From Deltaproteobacteria bacterium (lineage in GTDB: Bacteria > Myxococcota_A > UBA796 > GCA-2862545): a DNA stretch of 41,267 bases. How positions within the stretch are numbered: the first letter of the stretch is position 1; each line of letters begins with the position of its first letter. Below, one piece after another: positions 34,241-41,267 of this stretch. The stretch is taken from contig JAFGVK010000173.1 of the NCBI GenBank assembly GCA_016938035.1, positions 1 through 41,267 of the forward strand. The letters run 5' to 3'. The translations under genes and the position numbers were made by a program. The notes beneath the pieces are model-generated. The model ran no database searches. It was not told the origin of the DNA and saw nothing but the letters and a program-made list of their open reading frames with translations.

Positions 34241-36070
34241 ATGAAGAGCCTCTCCCGAGCCACCGTTTTCTGGTTTATGGTCATCCTCGCCGCGCTGGGC
34301 CTGGTGCTCGTCACGAGCAGTTCAGATCCTCAGCGAGAAGAGATCGCCTTCCCCGTGTTCATCGCCAAGGTCCACGACGGCCTGGTGAGCGACATCACTA
34401 TCAAGGGGCAGAACCTCACCGGGACCCTCCGCGACGGGACCGAGTTCATCACCGTCGGGCCGCTGGAGATGCAGCCGGTCTACCTGGACCTCGTCGAGAG
34501 CGGGATCACCCCCTCCTTCGAGGAGCTTGACGATGAGAGCATGTGGAGCAACCTGCTCTTTTCGATGCTCCCGATCGCGGTCATGGTCGTGCTGTTCATC
34601 TGGTTCATGCGCAACATCCAGGGCGCGAACGGCCGAGCGATGAACTTTGGGAAGTCCCGCGCGACCCTCCAGAACGAGAGCGCCCGACGGGTCACCTTCG
34701 AGGACGTCGCGGGCATCGAGGAGAGCAAGGAGGAGCTCCAGGAGATCATCGAATTCCTGAAGGACCCCCGCAAATTTACCCGCCTAGGTGGCCGCATCCC
34801 CAAGGGGGTGCTGCTGATGGGCTCGCCGGGGACCGGCAAGACCCTCCTCGCGCGGGCGGTGGCCGGGGAGGCCGGTGTGGCCTTCTTCTCCATCTCCGGA
34901 TCGGACTTCGTAGAGATGTTCGTGGGCGTGGGCGCGAGCAGGGTCCGCGATCTGTTCGAGCAGGGCGCCAAGAGCGCACCCTGCATCATCTTCATCGACG
35001 AGATCGACGCGGTAGGGCGCCAGCGCGGTGCGGGCCTGGGCGGCGGCCACGACGAGCGCGAGCAGACCCTCAACCAGCTGCTGGTGGAGATGGACGGTTT
35101 TGACAGCACCGACGCGGTCATCCTCATGGCGGCGACCAACCGGCCCGACGTGCTGGATCCGGCGTTGCTCCGCCCAGGGCGCTTTGACCGGCGGGTGGTG
35201 GTGCCTAACCCAGACGTGAAGGGGCGCGAGAAGATCCTAGAGATCCACACCCGCAAGATCCCCCTCGATGACGACGTGGATCTGGCCAGCATCGCCAAGC
35301 TCACCCCGGGCTTCTCTGGCGCTGATCTCGAGAACCTCTGCAACGAGGCCGCGCTGCTCGCCGCCCGCGAGGACCGCGACAACGTCAACCGCCAGTCGCT
35401 GGAGAAGGCGCGCGAGAAGATCTTCATGGGCCCGGAGCGCCGCTCGATGGTGCTCCCCGAGAGCGAGCGCAAGACCACCGCCTACCACGAGGCTGGCCAC
35501 GCTATCGTCGCCCACCTGCTCCCCGGGCACGACCCGGTCCACAAGGTCACCATCGTCCCTCGCGGCAGAGCGCTCGGCCTCACCATGACCATGCCCGACG
35601 AGGACCGGCTCTCGGTGAGCAAGCAGGAGCTCCACAAGCGCATCGCGATGATCATGGGCGGCAGGGCGGCAGAGGAGGTGGTGTTCGCCACCGTCACCGG
35701 CGGCGCCGCCAACGACATCCAGCAGGCCACCAAGATCGCCAACGCGATGGTCTGTGAGCTGGGCATGTCTGACGCGCTGGGCCCGGTCACCTGGGGCGGC
35801 GGCCAGGACGAGGTCTTCCTGGGGCGCCAGATGACCCAGCGCGCCAACTACTCGGAGGCCACCGCCCGTCGGATCGACGAAGAGGTGGGCGCGATCGTCC
35901 GCCACGGGCACCAGCTCGCGCTGCGGATCCTGCGCGAGAACATCCACGTCCTGCACAGGGTCGCGCTCACCCTCGTGGAGCAGGAGACGCTCAACAGGGA
36001 GCAGTTCGCCGCCTTGGTCGCAGAGGCCGGCCCCGTGCCCCCTGGAGATATTCAATGGTTGGACGGCTGA
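34241..36070 (+). CDS. ftsH: ATP-dependent zinc metalloprotease FtsH
   Basis: A membrane-anchored AAA+ protease, 609 residues. Two membrane segments ([20 protein letters not shown] and [20 protein letters not shown]) flank a short periplasmic domain. The AAA domain has Walker A GSPGTGKT (194-201), Walker [10 protein letters not shown], the pore motif [12 protein letters not shown] and second region of homology [19 protein letters not shown]. The M41 protease domain has the zinc site HEAGH (416-420). ATG at 34241 is chosen because [11 protein letters not shown] is the normal N-terminus. It is the first gene of the ftsH-folP-cdaA-cdaR-glmM-nnrDE run and is followed with a 16-nt overlap by folP. 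Confidence 0.96.
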   Translation: MKSLSRATVFWFMVILAALGLVLVTSSSDPQREEIAFPVFIAKVHDGLVSDITIKGQNLTGTLRDGTEFITVGPLEMQPVYLDLVESGITPSFEELDDESMWSNLLFSMLPIAVMVVLFIWFMRNIQGANGRAMNFGKSRATLQNESARRVTFEDVAGIEESKEELQEIIEFLKDPRKFTRLGGRIPKGVLLMGSPGTGKTLLARAVAGEAGVAFFSISGSDFVEMFVGVGASRVRDLFEQGAKSAPCIIFIDEIDAVGRQRGAGLGGGHDEREQTLNQLLVEMDGFDSTDAVILMAATNRPDVLDPALLRPGRFDRRVVVPNPDVKGREKILEIHTRKIPLDDDVDLASIAKLTPGFSGADLENLCNEAALLAAREDRDNVNRQSLEKAREKIFMGPERRSMVLPESERKTTAYHEAGHAIVAHLLPGHDPVHKVTIVPRGRALGLTMTMPDEDRLSVSKQELHKRIAMIMGGRAAEEVVFATVTGGAANDIQQATKIANAMVCELGMSDALGPVTWGGGQDEVFLGRQMTQRANYSEATARRIDEEVGAIVRHGHQLALRILRENIHVLHRVALTLVEQETLNREQFAALVAEAGPVPPGDIQWLDG

Positions 36071-36885
36071 GGCCAGCGCTGATGGGGATCGTGAACGCGA
36101 CCCCCGACTCGTTCTCCGACGGAGGCAGGTTCCTCGACCCTGAGCGGGCGGTCCTCCACGCCCTCTCCCTGCTCGAACAGGGCGCCACCTGGGTCGACGT
36201 TGGGGGAGAGTCCACTAGGCCAGGGGCCACCCCGGTGTCGAAGGCGGAGGAGCTCCGCCGGGTGGTCCCCGTAATCGAGGGCGTCTTGCGGGAGCGCCCC
36301 GACGCCTGGGTGTCCGTGGACACCACAAAGCCCGCTGTCGCTGCGGCTGCGATCCGCGCTGGCGCGAAGATGGTCAACGACGTGAGCGCCCTCGCCGCGC
36401 CAGGCATGGCGTCGCTCTGCGCTGAGGCCGGCGTGGACGTAGTGCTAATGCACATGCGCGGCGCCCCGCGTACTATGCAGGCCGACACGCGCTACACCGA
36501 TCTCGTCGGCGAGATCATCCGCTTCCTGCGGCAGCGCGCGGAGGTCGCGGTAGCCGCTGGCGTCCTCCGGGATCGCATAACGGTGGACCCTGGCCTGGGC
36601 TTTGGCAAGGCGTGGGAAGACAACCCGCGGCTCATCGCGGAGGTCCCCCGCCTCAAGGAGCTCGGCTACCCCGTCCTGATCGGCGCCTCCCGCAAGCGCT
36701 TCGTCGGCGCCCTCACCGGAGTGGATCGGCCGGAGGACCGGGTCGCCGGCTCGATCGGCGCGGCCCTCGCTGCGGCCCGCGCCGGGGCCGACCTCATCCG
36801 CGTACACGACGTGGGCCCAACCCGCGAGGCGCTCGTGGTGTTCATGGCAGTGGAGGCGGAGTGGACTGGCTTGTCAACCCCCTGA
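36055..36885 (+). CDS. folP: Dihydropteroate synthase
   Basis: A 276-residue TIM-barrel enzyme that condenses 6-hydroxymethyl-dihydropterin pyrophosphate with p-aminobenzoate, the sulfonamide target in folate synthesis. Motifs are GIVNATPDSFSDGG (11-24), DVGGESTRPGA, VSVDTTKP, VNDVSAL, MHMRGAPRTMQ, VDPGLGFGK, IGASRKRFVGALTG and IRVHDVG. The ATG at 36055 lies inside the ftsH 3' end (16-nt overlap), which implies translational coupling. The 3' end overlaps cdaA by 25 nt. The ftsH-folP-cdaA order is common in several proteobacterial classes. Confidence 0.96.
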   Translation: MVGRLRPALMGIVNATPDSFSDGGRFLDPERAVLHALSLLEQGATWVDVGGESTRPGATPVSKAEELRRVVPVIEGVLRERPDAWVSVDTTKPAVAAAAIRAGAKMVNDVSALAAPGMASLCAEAGVDVVLMHMRGAPRTMQADTRYTDLVGEIIRFLRQRAEVAVAAGVLRDRITVDPGLGFGKAWEDNPRLIAEVPRLKELGYPVLIGASRKRFVGALTGVDRPEDRVAGSIGAALAAARAGADLIRVHDVGPTREALVVFMAVEAEWTGLSTP

Positions 36886-37688
36886 TCAGCTGGCTGCGCG
36901 ACAGCCCCTTCTCCACCGCGAGCTGGGTGGACTGGGCGGACATCAGCCTCCTGACCTACCTGGTGTATCGGTCGATCCTGATCCTCCAGGGCACCCGCGC
37001 CCTCCAGAGCCTGCTCGGGCTCGGCATCCTGGCAGGGGTCTACGTCCTCTCCGATGAGTTCGGCCTCACCACGCTCCACTGGCTGCTGGAGCACCTGTTC
37101 GTCTACCTGGTCCTCGCCTTGCTCATCCTGTTCCAGGAGGACATCCGGCGGGCCCTCGCCAGGGCCGCGGCCCCGCTCGCGATGCGGTCGGTCTCTCAGG
37201 GGACAGACGCCCCGCGCCGGGAGGAGATCATCCAGGCGGTGTTCGCGATGGGCAAGCGGCGCATCGGCGCGCTGATCGTCCTGCGCCGCGCCGCCACGCT
37301 GGACACCTTCGACGACGGCGCGCACCGGCTGGACGCGGAGATCACCACCGAGATCCTCCAGGCCATCTTTCACCCCTCCAGCCCCATCCACGACGGGGCT
37401 GTCACCATCGAGCACGGCAGGATCCGCTCCTCGGGCGTGTTCCTGCCCATCGCCACCTCCAAGAAGATCCTCAAGGCCTACGGCACCAGGCACAGGGCCG
37501 CTATCGGGCTGACCGAGCGCATCGACGCGGTGTGCCTGGTGGTCTCCGAGGAGCGCGGCACCGTGTCGATGGTGATCGGCGGCCAGGTCATCCCGGTCGC
37601 CGACCCCCAGGACCTCCGCGAGCGGCTCCAGGAGGCGATGGAGCTGGGGAAGGACGAGCTCGCGATGCGGAGCCCCACCCATGCCTGA
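36861..37688 (+). CDS. cdaA: Diadenylate cyclase CdaA (DAC domain)
   Basis: A 275-residue membrane enzyme that makes cyclic di-AMP from two ATP. Two or three N-terminal helices (ISLLTYLVYRSILILQGT, LLGLGILAGVYVLSDEFG and LFVYLVLALLILFQ) precede the DisA_N/DAC domain. That domain carries the two catalytic motifs DGAVTIEHGRI (DGA 178-180) and GTRHRAAIGLTE (RHR 210-212). The start is GTG at 36861 (VDWLVNPLISWL) after GGAGG, inside the folP end. It overlaps cdaR by 8 nt. In Firmicutes CdaA is controlled by CdaR and GlmM, and both genes follow here. Confidence 0.95.
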   Translation: MDWLVNPLISWLRDSPFSTASWVDWADISLLTYLVYRSILILQGTRALQSLLGLGILAGVYVLSDEFGLTTLHWLLEHLFVYLVLALLILFQEDIRRALARAAAPLAMRSVSQGTDAPRREEIIQAVFAMGKRRIGALIVLRRAATLDTFDDGAHRLDAEITTEILQAIFHPSSPIHDGAVTIEHGRIRSSGVFLPIATSKKILKAYGTRHRAAIGLTERIDAVCLVVSEERGTVSMVIGGQVIPVADPQDLRERLQEAMELGKDELAMRSPTHA

Positions 37689-38652
37689 CAAGCGCACCGA
37701 GGAGCGCGTGTTCCTGAGACAGTGGACCGCGGGGCTCTCGCGGCAGCCGCTCCTCAAGCTGGTCTCCTTCCTGATCGCGGTGGGGGGGTGGCTCTACGTC
37801 CAGGGGGAGCAGGTGGTCGACGAGCGGATCCAGGCCGAGGTCGCGTGGACCCCGCCTGTGCACCTGCTCCCCACCGAGACCCTTCCGCGCTACGTCTCTG
37901 TCGCGGTGCAGGGCTCGGTGAGCACGGTGCGAAAGGCCCAGCGGGCGAGGGTGATCGTCAAGGCCGACCTGTCCCAGGCCACCGCCGGCGAGACGCTGGT
38001 GGAGTTCGCCGCGCTGCCGATGGAGGGGCTGCCGGGCAAGCTCGCGATCCAGGGCGTCTCGCCCTCCTCCATCCAGTTCACCCTCGACGAGGGCACCACC
38101 CGCAAGGTGGCGCTCTCCTCGATCACCGTGGGGACCCCGGGGGAGGGCTACGAGGTGGTCGGCGTGGAGATCGACCCCCCGGTCGTCGAGGTGTACGGCC
38201 CCAGGTCGCTGGTGGAGCCGCTCGTAGAGGTCCAAACCATGCCGATCGACGTGTCGGGCATGGCGGGCGACTCCAACCTGTCGGTGAAGCTGGATCTGCC
38301 CCGCCAGGTGCGCCTCGCCGAGAACGTAGCCCTCGAGGCTCGGGTCGACGTGGAGCCCGCCATGGGCATCCGGTCCTTCCCCGACGTCAGCGTGGTGTTC
38401 CCCAAGGGCGAGTGGAGGGGGGCGCCAGATCAGGTGATGGTCCGCCTCAGGGGCCCCGCGTCCGTGCTGCGCGAGATCCTCCCCAGCCAAGTCCTGGTGG
38501 TGGCGCAGATCCCGGAGTCCGTCACCGAGAGCGAGCTGGTCCTCGCCTTCGGCCCCTCCCAGGGGCCGCGGCTGGAGCTGGTGTATCCGGGGGTCCACGA
38601 GCGGGTAGACGAGACCCTCATCCCGCAGAGCATACAGGTGAGGCGCAGATGA
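37681..38652 (+). CDS. cdaR: YbbR-domain protein, CdaA regulator (CdaR)
   Basis: A 323-residue protein with one N-terminal membrane helix (LLKLVSFLIAVGGWLYV, preceded by a Trp/Arg-rich start) and a series of YbbR repeats. Examples are VSVAVQGSVSTVRK, VEVYGPRSLVEPLVEVQT and VMVRLRGPASVLREI, which are extracytoplasmic beta modules. YbbR/CdaR proteins bind CdaA and modulate its cyclase activity. The ATG at 37681 overlaps cdaA by 8 nt, and the TGA overlaps the glmM ATG (ATGA), so the three genes are coupled. Confidence 0.92.
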   Translation: MPDKRTEERVFLRQWTAGLSRQPLLKLVSFLIAVGGWLYVQGEQVVDERIQAEVAWTPPVHLLPTETLPRYVSVAVQGSVSTVRKAQRARVIVKADLSQATAGETLVEFAALPMEGLPGKLAIQGVSPSSIQFTLDEGTTRKVALSSITVGTPGEGYEVVGVEIDPPVVEVYGPRSLVEPLVEVQTMPIDVSGMAGDSNLSVKLDLPRQVRLAENVALEARVDVEPAMGIRSFPDVSVVFPKGEWRGAPDQVMVRLRGPASVLREILPSQVLVVAQIPESVTESELVLAFGPSQGPRLELVYPGVHERVDETLIPQSIQVRRR

Positions 38653-39920
38653 TCAGGTTTGGGACCGACGGGATCCGAGGCGAAACGGGGGAGCACCCCA
38701 TCACCGCGGAGGTCGCGGCGAGGGTAGGCAGGGCCGCCTCGGCCCTCGCCGGAGGGGGCCCAGTGCTGGTCGCACGAGACACCCGCCCCGGCGGCGAGGC
38801 GCTAGCCTCCGCGGTGCTCGACGGCGCCGCCGTTCAGGGGAGCGCGGCGCTTGACCTCGGGGTGCTGCCCACCTCCGGGCTGGCCGCCGCCCTGGCAGGG
38901 GGGCTGGGGGCGGCGGGGGTGATGATCACCGCCTCGCACAACCCCGCGACCGACAACGGCTTCAAGGTGCTCGGCGCGGGCGGCAGGAAGCTCAGCGAAG
39001 CGCAGACCGCTCGGGTGGAGGCGTGGCTGGAGAACCCGCCGCCTGCTGGCATCAGCGGCTCGGTGCGGGCAGCGGCGGACCCTGCCCTGGCGATTTACCT
39101 GCGGGCGCTGGTCGACGCGCTGCCGGCCCTGGGGGCGGTGCGGGGGCCGGTGGTCATCGACCTGGCGAATGGGGCGCTCACCTCGGTCCGGCCCTGGATG
39201 GAGGCCCTGCCCTTCGAGGTGATCCTGATCGGCGGCGGGGATGGACAGATCAACGAGGGCGTCGGCAGCGAGCACCTGGAGCACCTCGGGGCGGCGGTCA
39301 GGGCGACGGGGGCCCGCGCGGGCCTCGCGGTGGACGGGGACGCAGACCGCTGCCGGCTAGTGGACGCGGAGGGTGCTCCGCTGGCGGGTGACGCGGTGAC
39401 CTGGCTCCTCGCGAGGGGGGCGGGCGCCATCGCGGTCACGGTGATGAGCAACGCGGGCCTGGAGGCGTCGATGCCCGGGGTCCGGGTGCTCAGGACCCCT
39501 GTCGGGGACAAGCACCTGCTGGAGGCGCTCGCGGCGGACCCCACCCTGGCGGTCGGCGCCGAGGAGTCGGGCCACGTCGTGTTTCCCGACGCGCTGCCCA
39601 CTGGGGACGGGCTGGTGACCGGGCTGCGGGCGCTGGCCCTGGTGGGTGATCAGCCACTCCGCGACGCGGTGAGCGGCTACAGGGCCTTCCCGCGCTGCAT
39701 CCGCAAGGTGCGCGTCACGCAGCGGCCGGAGCTGGACACCGTGCCAGGGGTGGCCGCGGCGCGGGAGGAGGGGCTGGCCCTGCTGGGGCAGGGGCGGGTG
39801 TTTCTGCGCTACTCTGGCACAGAGCCGGTGCTCAGGGTGCTGGTAGAGGGCCCGGAGCAGGCCCTCGTCGACGAGGTCACCGCCAGGGTGTGCGCCGCGG
39901 CGCAGGCGGCGCTCTCGTGA
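38649..39920 (+). CDS. glmM: Phosphoglucosamine mutase
   Basis: A 423-residue alpha-phosphohexomutase converting glucosamine-6-P to glucosamine-1-P for UDP-GlcNAc, peptidoglycan and LPS. The N-terminus MIRFGTDGIRGE is typical. The phosphoserine loop is TASHNP (Ser96), the Mg site DGDADR (229-234), the sugar-binding loop EESGH, and the phosphate-binding loop RYSGTEPVLRV. It is some 20 residues shorter than usual, mostly in domain 2. GlmM inhibits CdaA in Firmicutes, so its place beside cdaA and cdaR suggests coupling of wall synthesis to c-di-AMP. The stop overlaps the GTG of the next gene (GTGA). Confidence 0.96.
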   Translation: MIRFGTDGIRGETGEHPITAEVAARVGRAASALAGGGPVLVARDTRPGGEALASAVLDGAAVQGSAALDLGVLPTSGLAAALAGGLGAAGVMITASHNPATDNGFKVLGAGGRKLSEAQTARVEAWLENPPPAGISGSVRAAADPALAIYLRALVDALPALGAVRGPVVIDLANGALTSVRPWMEALPFEVILIGGGDGQINEGVGSEHLEHLGAAVRATGARAGLAVDGDADRCRLVDAEGAPLAGDAVTWLLARGAGAIAVTVMSNAGLEASMPGVRVLRTPVGDKHLLEALAADPTLAVGAEESGHVVFPDALPTGDGLVTGLRALALVGDQPLRDAVSGYRAFPRCIRKVRVTQRPELDTVPGVAAAREEGLALLGQGRVFLRYSGTEPVLRVLVEGPEQALVDEVTARVCAAAQAALS

Positions 39921-41267
39921 GGCCGGTGAGCACCGCGGCGCAGGTCCGCGAGCTGGACCGACGGACCATCGAGGAGCTTGGTGTCCCGGGGATCGCCCTG
40001 ATGGAGACCGCCGCACACGGGGTGGCGGTGGCGATCCGGGCCCGCTTCGCCGAGCGCGCCAGGGCGGGGGTCGCCGTGGTCTGCGGCCCGGGAAACAACG
40101 GCGGCGACGGCTATGCCGTGGCGCGGTGGCTGCGCGGCTGGGGCTTCCCGGTGTGGGTCTGGCCCCTGAGCGCCAGCTCGCTGGGCGACGCGGGGGTGAA
40201 CCGTGCGGCGGCCGCGAGGGCAGGGGTCTCCACCAGTGAGGATCTGGGTGACGCCGGGCTGATCGTGGACGCGGTCTTCGGCACGGGGCTCGCCCGTGAG
40301 GTGACCGGGCGGGTCGCCGAGGTGGTGGCTGCGATCAACGCCCACCCCGCGCCGGTGGTGGCGGTGGACCTCCCCACGGGCATCCACACCGACACCGGCC
40401 AGGTGCTGGGCTGCGCCGTGCGGGCGGCCTACACCGTGACCTTTGGCCGGGACAAGCTGGCCACCTGGCTTGAGCCGGGCCGCGACCTGTGCGGCGAGGT
40501 GGAGGTGCTCGACATCGGCATAGGCCACGCCCCGGTGCCCGCCGCAGCCGAGGTGCCGGAGGGCGCGGACCTCGCCCCCCTGTGGCCCGGACGGGACCGC
40601 AGGGCCCACAAGCGGGACTCGGGGCACCTGTTGGTGCTGGCGGGATCCCGCGCGATGTCGGGGGCGGCGGTGCTCACCTGCCAGGGGGCGCTCGCAGCGG
40701 GGGCAGGGCTGGTGACCCTCGCCGCGCCCAGAGGGGCGCGGCTGGAGGCGCTCCCTCCTGAGGTGATGGTCCTGGAGGCTGGCGCCGGCGATCTGTTCGA
40801 GGCGCTGCACCCCAGACAGCTCGGGCGGTTCACCGCGATCGCCGCCGGCCCGGGGCTGGGGGGTGGGCTGGGGGAGCTGCTCCCGACCGCCGCATCCGCC
40901 CTGACCGCCCTGTGGGTCGAGTCTCCGCTGCCGATGGTCTTTGACGCGGACGCCATCCCCTGCGCGGTGGGTGCTGGCCACGGCGAGCGCGTGCTCACCC
41001 CTCACCCTGGGGAGGCGGGGCGCTTCCTGCAGCGCGCCGTGGCCGAGGTGCAGGCCGACAGGCTGGGGGCAGCGCGGGCGCTGGCCGATCGTGCGGGAGG
41101 CGTGGCGCTGCTCAAGGGGCCTGTCACCGTCATCGCTGCCGAGGGGACGCGGCCCTCGCTCAACCCCACGGGCTGTGAGGCTCATGATCCGACACATCTA
41201 ATAGCCCATCTGGTTGATACTGTTGACCTCCGCATCGGCTCATGGGATCTGGTGGCATCCGCTCGGA
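39917..41267 (+). CDS. nnrD: Bifunctional NAD(P)HX epimerase/dehydratase, partial
   Basis: This protein repairs hydrated NAD(P)H. Residues about 1-205 are the epimerase (YjeF N-terminal, NnrE) domain: ELDRRTIEELGVPGIALMET, the phosphate loop GPGNNGGDGYAVARWL, VDAVFGTGL and VDLPTGI. From about 215 on is the ADP/ATP-dependent dehydratase (NnrD): HKRDSGHLLVLAGS, AGAGLVTLAAP, AAGPGLG, FDADAI, LTPHPGEAGRFL and LLKGPVTVIA. The start is GTG at 39917, overlapping the glmM stop. The frame stays open to the window end. However, similarity stops after NPTG at 41173, where the conserved N-x2-MATGGTGDVL motif with the catalytic Asp should follow. The final 94 bases have a different composition. The gene is therefore broken there or the sequence is chimeric. 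Confidence 0.9.
   Translation, partial: MRPVSTAAQVRELDRRTIEELGVPGIALMETAAHGVAVAIRARFAERARAGVAVVCGPGNNGGDGYAVARWLRGWGFPVWVWPLSASSLGDAGVNRAAAARAGVSTSEDLGDAGLIVDAVFGTGLAREVTGRVAEVVAAINAHPAPVVAVDLPTGIHTDTGQVLGCAVRAAYTVTFGRDKLATWLEPGRDLCGEVEVLDIGIGHAPVPAAAEVPEGADLAPLWPGRDRRAHKRDSGHLLVLAGSRAMSGAAVLTCQGALAAGAGLVTLAAPRGARLEALPPEVMVLEAGAGDLFEALHPRQLGRFTAIAAGPGLGGGLGELLPTAASALTALWVESPLPMVFDADAIPCAVGAGHGERVLTPHPGEAGRFLQRAVAEVQADRLGAARALADRAGGVALLKGPVTVIAAEGTRPSLNPTGCEAHDPTHLIAHLVDTVDLRIGSWDLVASAR
41174..41267. other. Foreign-looking terminal segment interrupting nnrD
   Basis: GC drops to about 54% (51 of 94 bases) from well above 70% in the preceding gene. The translated frame here (CEAHDPTHLIAHLVD...) has no similarity to NnrD. 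GGCTCATG occurs twice (41179-41186 and 41237-41244). It could be the end of an insertion element or an assembly join. I cannot name a family. Confidence 0.55.

Overview
The window is about 41 kb of very GC-rich DNA from a Gram-negative bacterium. Myxococcota or a related former deltaproteobacterial lineage is the best guess. The reasons are the base composition, lipoprotein signals ending in Leu-x-Ala-Cys, MopE-type Asp/Cys-rich metal-binding repeats joined to beta-helices, FG-GAP and TSP3-like calcium-binding repeats, and the gene order ftsH-folP-cdaA-cdaR-glmM-nnrDE. This assignment is inference; there is no rRNA or tRNA gene to anchor it.

Layout. Positions 84-221 hold a fragment of a DarT-like ADP-ribosyltransferase toxin. 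From 237 to 11664 the minus strand carries a run: pheS, pheT, a phosphatase lipoprotein, a giant modular MopE/beta-helix lipoprotein and a helical protein of unknown function, most of them coupled by 4-nt overlaps. Positions 11665-12244 are non-coding and contain a leader hairpin and a G-rich triple-hairpin array. Next come a small membrane protein, dusA, an AHSA1-type protein, a LysM lipoprotein, a ComEA-like protein, tsaE, several small membrane or exported proteins, an FG-GAP lipoprotein and an alpha/beta hydrolase (12245-21768). A second minus-strand operon, der-mutL-miaA-accA-era, spans 28147-22075. The rest is on the plus strand: a histidine kinase, mnmA, a single gene encoding RNase III fused to cytidylate kinase, rpsA with a strong terminator, then ftsH-folP-cdaA-cdaR-glmM-nnrDE, the last cut by the window end.

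How the genes work together. Much of the window serves translation and RNA: PheRS, four tRNA-modification enzymes (DusA, TsaE, MiaA, MnmA), ribosome-assembly GTPases Der and Era, RNase III and S1. The right end couples membrane proteolysis (FtsH), folate synthesis (FolP), c-di-AMP synthesis and its regulator (CdaA/CdaR) and the first committed step towards UDP-GlcNAc (GlmM). The surface lipoproteins on the left are the lineage-specific part.

The most unusual observation is the uninterrupted RNase III-cytidylate kinase fusion at 30810-32186. Both halves keep all recognisable catalytic residues and are joined with almost no linker, directly upstream of rpsA. Other points are a PheT lacking the EMAP/OB-fold tRNA-binding domain, a MutL without the endonuclease motif, the darT relic, a C11 tract in the FG-GAP gene, and an abrupt composition change in the last 94 bases that interrupts nnrDE.
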